From: Gracilibacillus sp. YIM 98692
GTDB taxonomy: Bacteria > Bacillota > Bacilli > Bacillales > Amphibacillaceae
Reading direction: 5' to 3'
DNA: 64,000 nt
NCBI RefSeq assembly: GCF_010993965.1
Contig: NZ_WIXM01000002.1
Coordinates: forward strand, 310,001 to 374,000
Of this stretch, positions 1-8,241 are shown in pieces (position 1 is the stretch's first letter; every line of letters begins with the position of its first letter). A program made the translations under genes and the position numbers. The notes beneath the pieces are model-generated. The model ran no database searches. It saw only the letters and a program-made list of their open reading frames with translations, and was not told where the DNA came from.

Positions 1-555
1 AGCACTCAAGATTTGGCAAATGCAGTGAAAGAAGCTAATGCAGAAAATGTCATCATTTTACCTAATAATAAAAATATTGTGATGGCTGCCGAACAAGCAG
101 CAGAATTAACGGATGACTCAGTAGCTGTTGTCAAGACAAAAACAATACCTCAAGGGATGGCAGCAATGCTTGTTTTTAATCCCGAGGATACAATAGATGA
201 TAATGTTGAAAATATGTCTGCAGCCAGCGATGAGGTGAAAACAGGACAAGTAACCTATGCTGTAAGGGATACACAAATTGATGGAATGACCATTGAAGAA
301 GGTCATTATATGGGACTTGCTGATGGGGAAATAAAAGTAAATGATCCAGATCAAATGATTGTCATTAAGCAGCTACTAACGGAAATGATCAATGATATGG
401 AAGATGAAATTGTGACAATATTGCGAGGAGAAGAATCATCTGATCAAGAAGAGGCGGAAATTATTAAATTCTTAGAGGAAGAGTTTCAGGATTTAGAAGT
501 AGAAGTCCATACTGGCAATCAACCTATTTACTCTTATATATTTTCTATTGAATAA
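1..555 (+). CDS. fakA: fatty acid kinase FakA (YloV), C-terminal part
   Basis: This is the 3' end of a gene that begins before the window; the reading frame is open from base 1, so the first in-window TTG is not a start. About 184 residues remain. In the family, FakA phosphorylates fatty acids bound to FakB/DegV-type carriers, feeding exogenous fatty acids to PlsX/PlsY. The N-terminal DhaL-type ATP-binding domain is missing here, and what remains matches the C-terminal domain (IILPNNKNIVMAAEQAA near the start, then a long acidic stretch). The TAA stop lies inside the first bases of an intergenic repeat. The assignment rests on recognised sequence and on its place upstream of recG, with a lipid operon just beyond. 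Confidence 0.85.
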   Translation, partial: STQDLANAVKEANAENVIILPNNKNIVMAAEQAAELTDDSVAVVKTKTIPQGMAAMLVFNPEDTIDDNVENMSAASDEVKTGQVTYAVRDTQIDGMTIEEGHYMGLADGEIKVNDPDQMIVIKQLLTEMINDMEDEIVTILRGEESSDQEEAEIIKFLEEEFQDLEVEVHTGNQPIYSYIFSIE

Positions 556-709
556 AGAGAGACTTCCATCAGTGTGGGGTTTCTTCATCCCCCACTGATG
601 GTTAGCAAAACTTATCAGTGTGATAGCGTCCGTTATCCTCCCCACTTCTACTTTTTTCATTATTCTAAGTCTTGAAGGGGGCTTACGGACGATTGTAGAT
701 CGTGATAAT
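552..709 (+). repeat. double-hairpin intergenic repeat, copy 1 (full length)
   Basis: One of four copies of the same element (others at 15264-15371, 19909-20043 and 22161-22297). It starts with ATAAAGAGAG and ends near CGTGATAAT. The first hairpin has arms CCATCAGTG and CACTGATGG (around 573-602). The second joins a CCGTTA..CCCCACTTC arm (around 629-648) to GAAGGGGGCTTACGG (673-689), with ATTATTCTAAGTCTTGA in its loop. The fakA stop TAA (553-555) is part of its first bases. Nothing in it looks coding. Its function is unknown; a MITE-like element or a structured RNA/terminator is possible. Confidence 0.85.
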
Positions 710-870
710 ATTTTTTGTAAGAAGGGGCTTTCTCATAAGTTCAGTTTGCGAATTCATACTGATTCAGTAACGTATTCCAGTTGCGTGAACAGTGAGCTTA
801 CTTTTGAGACAGCTCCTTATTTTCGGTTCCATATAAATGTTATAAGGTATGAAAGTGTGAGGTTTTAGAG
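556..870. other. fakA-recG gap (315 bp) without a credible gene
   Basis: The first half is repeat copy 1. The remainder (about 710-870) is A/T-rich and I see no convincing -35/-10 pair or gene. A weak GTGAGG about 8 nt before the recG ATG is the only translation signal. In B. subtilis this position holds sdaAB-sdaAA, which are absent here. Confidence 0.7.
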
Positions 871-2904
871 ATGATATATGACTCTGTTAAAGATATAAAA
901 GGAATAGGCCCGAAAATGGTAGAGCATCTAGCAGATATGGAAATAGAAACCATAGAAGATCTGTTATATTATTTTCCTAATCGCTATGACCATTATGAAC
1001 AAAAACCTTTGCACGACCTAGTTCATGACGACAAAGTTACGATTGTCGGACAAGTACTGCAAGAGCCTCTTGTTCATTATTATAATAAACGAAGATCAAG
1101 GATGATTGTACAATTAAAAGTCGACGGAGCTGTTGTAAAAGGGGTGTTGTTTAATAGAGCTTTTGCTAAAAAGCATTTTCAACCAGGTGAAACTGTTTCG
1201 TTAAACGGTAAGTGGGATCAACATCGCTTGCAAATCACAGTGGATCAGTTTAAAAAGGGAAGTATTGATGCTAAAAGTCCTATTACTCCCATTTACTCAT
1301 TAAAAAGCGACATAAAAAATGTGCAAATGATCAAGTTTTTAAAAGAAGCGTTAACTACATATTTATCTTCTATCAGAGAGATTTTACCAAGTACTTATTT
1401 GCAAGCTTATAAATTGCCATCTATCCACGAAGCGTTACAAGCTATCCATTTTCCGGCATCTTTTAAAGAATTAAAACATGCTAAGAGAAGATTTATTTAT
1501 GAAGAGTTATTAATATTTCAATTTAAATTACAACTTATCCGCAAAAGAAATAGAGAAGCAACGAAAGGAAATAACCAACGATTTAACAAAGATCAAGTAG
1601 ATCAATTAATGCACAGCTTTCCGTTTACTCTAACAGATGCTCAAATGACTTGCCTTAATGACATATTAAAAGACTTGGCATCTCCTTATAGGATGAACCG
1701 GTTATTACAAGGAGATGTAGGATCAGGGAAAACAGCTGTAGCCATTTTAAGTCTTTATGCATCCGTTACTGCAGGTAAACAAGTTGCTTTCATGGTTCCG
1801 ACTGAAATATTAGCAGAGCAGCATGAGGAAACGTTACAGGAATTATTACCAGAGCATGTCATTATAAGAAGGCTAACTGGATCCATAAAAGGGAAAAAAC
1901 GAAAAGAATTTTTAGAAGAAATTTCGACTGGTGAATGTGATGTAGTGGTAGGTACTCATGCACTTATTCAAGATGATGTTCATTTTGCGAATTTAGGATT
2001 TGTAATTATTGATGAACAGCACCGCTTTGGTGTTAATCAACGTAATATATTGAAGGAAAAAGGAATATTGGCTGATGTTTTATTTATGACTGCTACTCCT
2101 ATTCCTAGGACTCTTTCCATTACTACATTTGGGGATATGGATGTATCCAAAATTGATCAAATGCCCCAAGGTAGAAAGCCGGTTGAAACTTATTGGGTAA
2201 AACATAACATGTTAAATAGAGTGTTATCATTTATTTACAAAGAAATTCAACAAGGTTATCAAGCGTATATTATTTGTCCTTTAATTGAAGAATCAGATAA
2301 ATTGGATATACAAAATGCATTAGATCTCTATCATCAATTACAGGAGTTATTACCAGCTCATGTCAAAGCAGGCTTGTTGCATGGACGGTTGCAGGCAGAA
2401 GAAAAAGAAGAAGTAATGGATTCATATGCTAAGAATAAAGTTCAGATTTTAGTTTCTACTACAGTTGTAGAAGTAGGTGTCAATGTACCAAATAGTACGG
2501 TGATGTTAATACAAGATGCGGACAGGTTTGGGCTTTCTCAGTTACACCAATTAAGAGGTCGTGTGGGACGTGGTGATGCACAAAGCTATTGTATTTTAGT
2601 GGCAGATCCTAAAGGAGAAAATGGCAAAGAGAGAATGCGTATTATGACAGAAACAACAGATGGTTTTTTATTAGCGGAAAAAGATTTAGAATTAAGAGGT
2701 CCTGGAGATATGTTTGGAAGCAAGCAAAGTGGATTGCCTGATTTTCGCCTAGCCGATGTTGTTCATGACTATAGAGCACTTGAAATTGCAAGAGCAGATG
2801 CTATCGATATAGTAGAAAATGAAAGATGGAAAGAAAATGATTTTGAAGAGTTAAAACGATATGTAAGTAATAAGTCTTTATTTACAGATGAGCTCTTAAG
2901 TTAA
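871..2904 (+). CDS. recG: ATP-dependent DNA helicase RecG
   Basis: A 677-residue superfamily 2 helicase that reverses stalled replication forks and branch-migrates Holliday junctions. Residues 1-~150 form the wedge/OB region that binds branched DNA (it opens with the helix-hairpin-helix-like DIKGIGPKMVEHL). The helicase core follows: Walker A GDVGSGKT at ~281-288, the DEQH box at 381-384, FMTATPIPRT shortly after, and the C-terminal QLRGRVGRG and ELRGPGDMFGSKQSG motifs typical of RecG. Length is normal for the family. The ATG at 871 is preceded only by a weak GTGAGG. fapR follows after a short promoter-bearing gap, as in B. subtilis. Confidence 0.97.
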   Translation: MIYDSVKDIKGIGPKMVEHLADMEIETIEDLLYYFPNRYDHYEQKPLHDLVHDDKVTIVGQVLQEPLVHYYNKRRSRMIVQLKVDGAVVKGVLFNRAFAKKHFQPGETVSLNGKWDQHRLQITVDQFKKGSIDAKSPITPIYSLKSDIKNVQMIKFLKEALTTYLSSIREILPSTYLQAYKLPSIHEALQAIHFPASFKELKHAKRRFIYEELLIFQFKLQLIRKRNREATKGNNQRFNKDQVDQLMHSFPFTLTDAQMTCLNDILKDLASPYRMNRLLQGDVGSGKTAVAILSLYASVTAGKQVAFMVPTEILAEQHEETLQELLPEHVIIRRLTGSIKGKKRKEFLEEISTGECDVVVGTHALIQDDVHFANLGFVIIDEQHRFGVNQRNILKEKGILADVLFMTATPIPRTLSITTFGDMDVSKIDQMPQGRKPVETYWVKHNMLNRVLSFIYKEIQQGYQAYIICPLIEESDKLDIQNALDLYHQLQELLPAHVKAGLLHGRLQAEEKEEVMDSYAKNKVQILVSTTVVEVGVNVPNSTVMLIQDADRFGLSQLHQLRGRVGRGDAQSYCILVADPKGENGKERMRIMTETTDGFLLAEKDLELRGPGDMFGSKQSGLPDFRLADVVHDYRALEIARADAIDIVENERWKENDFEELKRYVSNKSLFTDELLS

Positions 2905-2911
2905 ACGATAC

Positions 2912-2940
2912 TTGCATATTTTTTAATGGTATTATATATT
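2912..2940 (+). promoter_or_regulatory. sigma-A promoter of the fapR operon
   Basis: TTGCAT (2912-2917) and TATATT (2935-2940) are separated by exactly 17 bases, directly after recG. The FapR operator begins a few bases downstream, so a bound repressor would sit on the transcription start. Confidence 0.75.
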
Positions 2941-2942
2941 AC

Positions 2943-2961
2943 TATTAGTACCTAGTCACAA
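2943..2961 (+). promoter_or_regulatory. FapR operator
   Basis: TATTAGTACCTAGTCACAA closely resembles the known FapR box (core TTAGTACCTA followed by a degenerate inverted half). It lies immediately after the -10 of the fapR promoter, the arrangement by which FapR represses its own lipid operon until malonyl-CoA releases it. Recognition is by eye. Confidence 0.8.
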
Positions 2962-2990
2962 GTGCGGACATGATGGATGGTGGATATTAG

Positions 2991-3566
2991 ATGAAACGAT
3001 CGAAGAAAGACAGACAAGTTTTATTAAAAGAGACCATAGAAGAGAAACCATTTATTACGGATGAGACCCTTGCTCAAATGTTTAGCGTAAGTATCCAGAC
3101 GATACGTTTAGATAGAATGGGGTTAGGTATTCCAGAATTACGTGAAAGAATAAAATCCGTCGCAACTTCCAATTGGAATGAAACGGTAAAAGCTTTACCA
3201 CTAGAAGAAGTGATCGGTGAAATTGTTGATTTAGAACTAGATGAACGGGCTATTTCTATATTAGATATTACGGAAGAACATGTCTTTTCACGTAATAAAA
3301 TAGCAAGAGGTCATCACTTGTTTGCCCAAGCCAATTCGTTAGCAGTAGCTGTAATTAACGATGAATTAGCATTAACTGCGAATGCAAACATCCACTTTAC
3401 CCGTCAAGTAGCTCAAGGAGAAAGAGTTGTTGCGAAAGCGAAAGTTTTAAGAACGGATAAAAGAAAGCGTACTTTAGTAGAAGTACATAGTTATGTAGAA
3501 AATGAGAAAGTTTTTACAGGAACATTTGAAATGTTTCGATCCAACCAAGAGAAGGAAGGGAACTAG
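2991..3566 (+). CDS. fapR: FapR, malonyl-CoA-responsive repressor of lipid synthesis
   Basis: A 191-residue transcription factor that represses fatty-acid and phospholipid genes and is released when malonyl-CoA binds. An N-terminal helix-turn-helix (about residues 18-48, including [21 protein letters not shown]) leads through a linker helix to a C-terminal hot-dog fold effector domain (about 75-185, with [15 protein letters not shown]). It heads its own regulon, two bases before plsX, and carries an operator in its promoter, so autoregulation is expected. The ATG at 2991 follows a modest GGTGG Shine-Dalgarno. Confidence 0.97.
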   Translation: MKRSKKDRQVLLKETIEEKPFITDETLAQMFSVSIQTIRLDRMGLGIPELRERIKSVATSNWNETVKALPLEEVIGEIVDLELDERAISILDITEEHVFSRNKIARGHHLFAQANSLAVAVINDELALTANANIHFTRQVAQGERVVAKAKVLRTDKRKRTLVEVHSYVENEKVFTGTFEMFRSNQEKEGN

Positions 3567-3568
3567 TC

Positions 3569-4573
3569 ATGAGAATCGCAATAGATGCCATGGGTGGTGA
3601 TCATGCCCCTAAAGAAATTGTTCGCGGGGCAATTAAAGCAGTTGATCAGTTTGATCATTTGAAAATTACTTTAATCGGGGATGAAGAAAAAATTCAAAAG
3701 TACTTATCCAACCATCCTTCTATAGAAGTGATTCATACAGATGAAGTTATTTCTAGTAATGATGAACCCGTTAAAGCCGTACGAAAAAAAAAGAATGCTT
3801 CTATGGTGTTAATGGCAAATTACGTTAAAGAAGGGCATGCAGATGCTTGCATTTCTGCTGGAAACACTGGTGCTTTAATGAGCACAGGGCTATTTGTGAT
3901 TGGCAGAATAAAAGGTATTGATCGACCAGCATTAAGCCCTACGTTGCCTACCGTGAATGGGGATGGCTTTTTATTGTTAGATGTAGGGGCAAATGTCGAT
4001 TCTAAGCCACAGCATTTGCAACAATATGGTGTAATGGGATCTATTTATATGGAAAAGGTTCGAAATATTCAACGCCCAAGAGTAGGCTTGCTGAATGTTG
4101 GTACAGAGAATGGAAAAGGGAACGACTTGACTAAAAAAGCTTATGAACTTTTAGAACAATCTCCAATAAACTTTATTGGAAATGTAGAAGCAAGGGATTT
4201 ATTAGATGGAGCAGCAGATGTTGTTGTGACAGATGGTTTTAGTGGGAATGTTGCTTTAAAGACAGTGGAAGGAACAGCTCTTACCCTATTTTCGATGTTA
4301 AAGGACACTTTTATGTCAAATACAAAAACCAAAATAGCTGCTATGCTAGCAAAAAAAGATTTGCGTGGTTTAAAAGATAAATTAGATTATTCAGAATATG
4401 GGGGTGCTGGTCTGTTCGGTTTAAGAGCTCCAGTTATCAAAGCTCACGGTTCATCTAATCAGCAGGCAATATACAGTGCCATTCAACAGGCTGTAAATAT
4501 AGTGGAAACAAATGTAGTTGACAAAATAGCAATGGAAATAAAAGAGTTAGAGGAGAAGAAAGAGGAGGCTTAA
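3569..4573 (+). CDS. plsX: phosphate acyltransferase PlsX
   Basis: A 334-residue soluble enzyme that converts acyl-ACP and phosphate to acyl-phosphate, the donor for PlsY in phosphatidic acid synthesis. The N-terminal signature [18 protein letters not shown] is intact, followed by the conserved [10 protein letters not shown] and [12 protein letters not shown] segments and a C-terminal [19 protein letters not shown]. It sits in the fapR-plsX-fabD-fabG-acpP operon, two bases after fapR, with GAAGGGAAC upstream of its ATG. The upstream fakA product makes acyl-phosphate from exogenous fatty acids, which PlsX interconverts with acyl-ACP. Confidence 0.97.
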   Translation: MRIAIDAMGGDHAPKEIVRGAIKAVDQFDHLKITLIGDEEKIQKYLSNHPSIEVIHTDEVISSNDEPVKAVRKKKNASMVLMANYVKEGHADACISAGNTGALMSTGLFVIGRIKGIDRPALSPTLPTVNGDGFLLLDVGANVDSKPQHLQQYGVMGSIYMEKVRNIQRPRVGLLNVGTENGKGNDLTKKAYELLEQSPINFIGNVEARDLLDGAADVVVTDGFSGNVALKTVEGTALTLFSMLKDTFMSNTKTKIAAMLAKKDLRGLKDKLDYSEYGGAGLFGLRAPVIKAHGSSNQQAIYSAIQQAVNIVETNVVDKIAMEIKELEEKKEEA

Positions 4574-4576
4574 TCA

Positions 4577-5524
4577 TTGAAAAAATTAGCGTTTATTTAC
4601 CCAGGACAAGGTTCTCAATCTGTTGGTATGGGTAAGGATTTGTATGACCAATTTGATGAAGTTAAGCAGATGTTTGATCAAGCCAATGATCGATTAGCAT
4701 ATGATTTATCGTCCATTATGTTTGATGGGCCTAAGGAAACATTGACAAACACAGAAAATGCTCAGCCAGCATTATTGTTAATGAGTGCTGCTATTACCCA
4801 TCTATTACATAACAAAGGGATAAAACCAGCCGTAACAGCAGGTCATAGCTTAGGAGAATATAGTGCCTTAGTTGCATCTAACTCTATTTCATACTTGGAT
4901 GCAGTATCATTAGTACACGCACGTGGTCAGTTAATGGAAAATGCCTATCCAGAAGGAAAAGGATCTATGGCTGCGGTGTTAGGGATGGATCAGGAAACTT
5001 TAGAAAAAGAATTACAAACTATTTCAAAAGAGCATGATGAAGTAGTGGAGATAGCAAACTTAAATTGCCCAGGCCAAATTGTAATCTCTGGAACAAAATC
5101 AGGTGTAGATATAGCGGTTGATCAGTTGAAAGAAGCAGGAGCTAAACGAGTTTTACCTTTACCAGTTAGTGGACCATTTCATTCTAGCTTGATAAAACCA
5201 GCAGCAAAGGACTTCGAAAACGTGGTTGCAGAGTATAATTGGAAGGATGCTGACATCCCATTATACGCCAATGTAACAGCGGATAAAGTGGAAGATGTGG
5301 ATAATATTAAAGATTTGTTAGTGAAACAGCTGTATTCCCCTGTTCGGTTTGAAGAGATTATTGAGAAACTACTGGAAGAAGATTTAGATGCGATCGTTGA
5401 AATCGGTAATGGTAAAGTGCTTGCAGGACTTGTCAAAAAAGTAAAAAGAAGAGCAAAAGTGTTCTCCGTACAAGATACAGAATCCTTACAAGAGTTTATT
5501 GATTGGGTAAAGGAGGAAGCGTAA
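4577..5524 (+). CDS. fabD: malonyl-CoA:ACP transacylase FabD
   Basis: A 315-residue enzyme that transfers malonyl from CoA to ACP, priming chain elongation in type II fatty acid synthesis. The nucleophile Ser91 lies in GHSLG (89-93) and the partner His202 in GPFHSS; the N-terminal FIYPGQGSQ motif is also typical. The start is TTG at 4577, chosen because AGAGGAGG lies about 7 bases upstream inside the end of plsX and the protein then begins [11 protein letters not shown] like its relatives. The stop overlaps the fabG start (TAATG), indicating translational coupling. Confidence 0.97.
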   Translation: MKKLAFIYPGQGSQSVGMGKDLYDQFDEVKQMFDQANDRLAYDLSSIMFDGPKETLTNTENAQPALLLMSAAITHLLHNKGIKPAVTAGHSLGEYSALVASNSISYLDAVSLVHARGQLMENAYPEGKGSMAAVLGMDQETLEKELQTISKEHDEVVEIANLNCPGQIVISGTKSGVDIAVDQLKEAGAKRVLPLPVSGPFHSSLIKPAAKDFENVVAEYNWKDADIPLYANVTADKVEDVDNIKDLLVKQLYSPVRFEEIIEKLLEEDLDAIVEIGNGKVLAGLVKKVKRRAKVFSVQDTESLQEFIDWVKEEA

Positions 5525-6264
5525 TGTTAGAAGGTAAAGTAGCGTTAGTCACTGGTGGCTCTAGAGGGATTGGAAGAGCAATTGCTTTAACTTATGCTAA
5601 AAATGGAGCGAAAGTTGTTGTAAACTTTGCTGGTAATGAAGAAAAAGCTCAAGCAGTTGTAGATGAAATTAAAGAGCTTGGTTCTGAAGCGATTAAGTAT
5701 AAAGCAAATGTAAGCCAAGAAGATGAAGTAAAAGCAATGGTGAAAGAAACAGTTAAAACGTTTGGCAGTTTAGATATATTAGTGAATAACGCTGGTATTA
5801 CGAGAGACAATCTATTAATGCGTATGACGGAAGCAGATTTTGATGATGTTATTGATACAAACCTTAAAGGTGTATTTCTATGCATCAAAGGGGTGACTCG
5901 ACAAATGATGAAACAACGCAGCGGCCGTATTATTAATGTGTCTTCTGTTGTTGGAATCAGCGGAAATCCAGGACAAGCAAATTATGTTTCCGCAAAAGCT
6001 GGAGTAATTGGCTTAACTAAAACAACAGCGAAAGAATTAGCTGCTCGTGGTATATTAGTTAATGCCATTGCACCAGGTTTTATCGCAACAGATATGACAG
6101 AAGAACTAACAGAAGAGCAAAAAGAACAAATGCTTAGTCTTATTCCTTTAAATAAATTGGGAGAAGCAGAAGATGTAGCAAATGTTGCGTTGTTTTTAGC
6201 TTCTGAACAATCCAACTATGTGACTGGACAAACCATCCAAGTAGATGGTGGAATGGTTATGTAG
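5524..6264 (+). CDS. fabG: 3-oxoacyl-ACP reductase FabG
   Basis: A 246-residue NADPH-dependent short-chain dehydrogenase performing the first reduction of each elongation cycle. The nucleotide-binding GGSRGIGR (about residues 11-18) and NNAG are present, with catalytic Ser141, Tyr154 and Lys158 in the YxxxK arrangement, and the C-terminal [10 protein letters not shown]. The ATG at 5524 overlaps the fabD stop and is preceded by AAGGAGG; a longer frame from 5503 would start inside fabD without a better ribosome site. It is the fourth gene of the fapR operon. Confidence 0.97.
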   Translation: MLEGKVALVTGGSRGIGRAIALTYAKNGAKVVVNFAGNEEKAQAVVDEIKELGSEAIKYKANVSQEDEVKAMVKETVKTFGSLDILVNNAGITRDNLLMRMTEADFDDVIDTNLKGVFLCIKGVTRQMMKQRSGRIINVSSVVGISGNPGQANYVSAKAGVIGLTKTTAKELAARGILVNAIAPGFIATDMTEELTEEQKEQMLSLIPLNKLGEAEDVANVALFLASEQSNYVTGQTIQVDGGMVM

Positions 6265-6304
6265 TAATGTATTTGTATACACTTTGAAAGGGGGTGACGG
6301 CAAA

Positions 6305-6538
6305 ATGGCAGATACTTTTGAAAAAGTAAAAGAAATCGTTGTTGATCGTCTGGATGTAGACGAAGATAAAGTAACATTAGAAGCTTCATTTAAAGACGAT
6401 TTAGAAGCAGATTCCTTAGACGTAGTAGAACTTGTAATGGAATTAGAAGACGAGTTTGATATGGAAATTGCAGACGAAGATGCAGAAAAAATTGCTACAG
6501 TAGGTGATGCTGTAAATTACATAAACAGCAACCAGTAA
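6305..6538 (+). CDS. acpP: acyl carrier protein
   Basis: A 77-residue, strongly acidic four-helix carrier. Ser37 in the DSLD motif is the site of 4'-phosphopantetheine attachment. The ATG at 6305 follows GAAAGGGGGTGA, one of the strongest ribosome sites in the operon, as expected for an abundant protein; a longer frame from 6245 begins inside fabG and is not credible. It ends the lipid operon and is followed directly by a hairpin terminator. Confidence 0.98.
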   Translation: MADTFEKVKEIVVDRLDVDEDKVTLEASFKDDLEADSLDVVELVMELEDEFDMEIADEDAEKIATVGDAVNYINSNQ

Positions 6539-6550
6539 TGTGTCTTTTTT

Positions 6551-6590
6551 CAGAAAAGCCTATTTATAGGCTTTTCTGATGTTTAATTTA
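6551..6590 (+). terminator. rho-independent terminator after acpP
   Basis: A perfect 10-bp stem (CAGAAAAGCC / GGCTTTTCTG) with an 8-base loop lies just after the acpP stop. The T-tract after it is weak (ATGTTTAATTT), so partial read-through into rnc is plausible. Confidence 0.7.
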
Positions 6591-6608
6591 CTTTGGTAGG
6601 TGAATAAA

Positions 6609-7295
6609 GTGTCCGATTTTACTTTACTCCAGAAACAATTAGATATTTATTTTCGTGATGAGAAACTGTTACGCCAAGCATTCACCCATTCATCTTATGT
6701 GAATGAGCATAGGAAGAGAAAATTAATGGATAATGAACGTTTAGAGTTTTTAGGAGATGCTGTATTAGAGCTGGGAGTCTCTCAATATTTATTTCGTGAG
6801 TATGCGGATATGGAAGAAGGAGATTTAACTAAGCTCAGAGCATCCATTGTATGTGAACCTGCATTAGTGAAATTTGCAGAATCACTCCATTTTAGTGATT
6901 ATGTGCTCTTAGGAAAAGGCGAAGAAATGACAGGCGGAAGAAATCGGCCTGCGCTATTAGCGGATGTATTTGAAGCATTTATTGGAGCTCTTTATTTAGA
7001 TCAAGGATATGATCAAGTAATCTCTTTCTTAAAAGCTCATGTTTATCCCAAAATTACTACCGGTGCTTTTTCGCATACGATGGATTATAAAAGCCAACTA
7101 CAAGAAACTGTGCAGCAACATAAAAATAAATTAGTAGAATATGAAATTGTAGATGAAAAAGGACCTGCTCATGACCGCGAATTTTCAGCTGTTGTTACCA
7201 TTAATGGAAATGTTGCTGGAAAAGGTATTGGCAGAACGAAAAAAGAAGCAGAACAAAGAGCTGCAAAACAAGCACTAGATGCATTAGTAAAATAA
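6609..7295 (+). CDS. rnc: ribonuclease III
   Basis: A dsRNA endonuclease that processes rRNA precursors and regulatory duplexes. The N-terminal catalytic domain has the signature [14 protein letters not shown] and the second metal-site block [13 protein letters not shown]. The C-terminal ~70 residues are a double-stranded RNA-binding domain ending in [22 protein letters not shown] place the start at GTG 6609 because GGTAGGTG lies about 6 bases upstream; an in-frame GTG at 6600 would add three residues (MNK) but overlaps that ribosome site. A strong terminator follows. In B. subtilis smc is immediately next; here about 0.95 kb intervenes. Confidence 0.95.
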   Translation: MSDFTLLQKQLDIYFRDEKLLRQAFTHSSYVNEHRKRKLMDNERLEFLGDAVLELGVSQYLFREYADMEEGDLTKLRASIVCEPALVKFAESLHFSDYVLLGKGEEMTGGRNRPALLADVFEAFIGALYLDQGYDQVISFLKAHVYPKITTGAFSHTMDYKSQLQETVQQHKNKLVEYEIVDEKGPAHDREFSAVVTINGNVAGKGIGRTKKEAEQRAAKQALDALVK

Positions 7296-7311
7296 TAACA
7301 GGAAGCATACA

Positions 7312-7344
7312 GATACAAGCCAACGGTGGTTTGTATCTTTTTTA
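7312..7344 (+). terminator. rho-independent terminator after rnc
   Basis: GATACAAGCCA pairs with the downstream arm ending TTTGTATC (11 bp including one G-T pair) around a tiny loop, followed by TTTTTTA. It closes the rnc transcript about 17 bases after the stop. Confidence 0.85.
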
Positions 7345-7596
7345 TCAGCTCTATGTTAGGGTATAGACACAATTCGGATGAAAAACTCACCCAATACTCT
7401 TCAAAGGTGGGTGCTTATTCGACGTTGCGGAAAGCGGAGTGTATTTCTGAAGTGTTATTATAGTATAGTATTCATCCAAGATGAAATCAGAAAAGGTCCC
7501 GTTTCATTTATGTCACAGTTTATTTAAATTGATTAATAAGGCGTTATGACGTAAAAATATAATACAATAGCATTCCGTTAACTAATGGGAGGTTTG

Positions 7597-7711
7597 ATGA
7601 AGCTTAGCATAAAACAAATTATTTTCATGATTTGTTTTGTTAACTGGTTGTGTCAAGTCTTTGTCGGGCACGATGGAAGAGGTTTAGGAGTCTGAAGGTA
7701 TCGAACTGTGA
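7597..7711 (+). pseudogene. decayed small lipoprotein gene
   Basis: GGGAGG at 7588-7593 precedes ATG 7597. The frame reads MKLSIKQIIFMICFV, a basic start plus hydrophobic segment like a lipoprotein signal peptide, and stops after 32 codons at 7693-7695. In the next frame, from 7640, the same DNA reads LTGCVKSLSG, a textbook lipobox with its cysteine, then TMEEV, an amber TAG (7685-7687) and ESEGIEL. One frameshift plus one nonsense change would therefore restore a lipoprotein start. I do not recognise the family. A real 32-residue peptide in the first frame is the alternative. Confidence 0.5.
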
Positions 7712-7744
7712 CATGCAAGGATATAGTAATGATGTGATATTTAA

Positions 7745-7816
7745 AAAAGCAAAAAGGGGCTGTTTCAACGGTCAGCTTACGTAGGCAAACTAGACTTATG
7801 AAACCCCCTTTTGTTA
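7745..7816 (-). terminator. hairpin terminator for the minus-strand DUF1128 gene
   Basis: On the minus strand AAAAGGGGGTTTCA pairs with TGAAAC..CCCCTTTTT, followed by GCTTTTTT, so transcripts of the minus-strand gene could end here. The loop is long (over 30 bases) and internally structured (GTC...GAC). On the plus strand it is also a hairpin but without a clean T-run. A remnant of an element with inverted ends is an alternative reading. Confidence 0.5.
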
Positions 7817-7844
7817 CTTGCTAAATGATTACGAAATGTTAGTT

Positions 7845-8069
7845 TTAGGCCTTGCGATATTGTCTTAATTCTTCGATAAACGCCTGTGTCTCGGCAACAG
7901 TTAGTTGCTGTTTATGTTTTAACAAATCGTAAAGTGATTTTAACTCTTTATAATGTTTAATATCATAGTCTTTGGGGTCCATAATCGAAGTATTAACCAC
8001 TTGTAGCATCTTTGCCATTTCTTGAATGATGGTTTCTAAATTTTCTTCACTTTGTACGTCTAAACTCAC
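7845..8069 (-). CDS. DUF1128 / UPF0435 family small protein (YfkK-like)
   Basis: A 74-residue protein, one of only two minus-strand features in the window. The stretch VNTSIMDPKDYDIKHYKELKSLYDLL and the C-terminal EELRQYRK match the small conserved DUF1128 family of Firmicutes, whose role is unknown. It is predicted to be all-helical, with no signal peptide or membrane segment. The start is GTG (8069-8067) with AGGAGT nine bases upstream on the minus strand. It lies between rnc and smc, which are adjacent in B. subtilis, and points away from smc, so it marks a local rearrangement of the usual order. Confidence 0.8.
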   Translation of the reverse strand: MSLDVQSEENLETIIQEMAKMLQVVNTSIMDPKDYDIKHYKELKSLYDLLKHKQQLTVAETQAFIEELRQYRKA

Positions 8070-8181
8070 TAATTATTCACTCCTGTATTGTTGATTAGTC
8101 TATTCATTCTTCTCACACTACTATCTTTATGATAAAATAAATTAGTTGAAATGCAAATGATAAATTGAATTTTTTATTATT

Positions 8182-8211
8182 TTGTTTCACAATTAACGAT
8201 AAATATATTAT
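8182..8211 (+). promoter_or_regulatory. candidate promoter of smc
   Basis: TTGTTT (8182-8187) and TATTAT (8206-8211) with an 18-base spacer lie about 30 bases upstream of the smc ribosome site. The -35 is weak. A local promoter is expected because terminators and an antisense gene separate smc from rnc. Confidence 0.35.
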
Positions 8212-8241
8212 GTTAACAAAATCTCTATAGGAGTTTTGAAT

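Larger units (their letters stand above)
7345..7844. other. gene-poor rnc-DUF1128 gap
   Basis: About 500 bases with no intact gene over 33 codons. It holds a -10-like TATAAT (7558-7563) without a well-spaced -35, a decayed lipoprotein reading frame (7597-7711), and an imperfect hairpin at 7745-7816. Around 7420-7460 the phrase GTTGCGGAAAGCGGAGTG resembles intergenic debris common in Bacillaceae, but I cannot assign it to an element. The region looks like neutral sequence left by gene loss or past insertion. Confidence 0.6.

Noticed and set aside
620-868. An 82-codon plus-strand frame between fakA and recG
   Set aside because: It begins inside repeat copy 1, has no ribosome site, and its composition matches no protein family; the repeat hairpins explain its first half.
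7415-7465. Possible insertion-sequence or MITE remnant around GTTGCGGAAAGCGGAGTG
   Set aside because: The phrase resembles intergenic debris in other Bacillaceae, but there are no paired ends, target duplication or transposase fragment.
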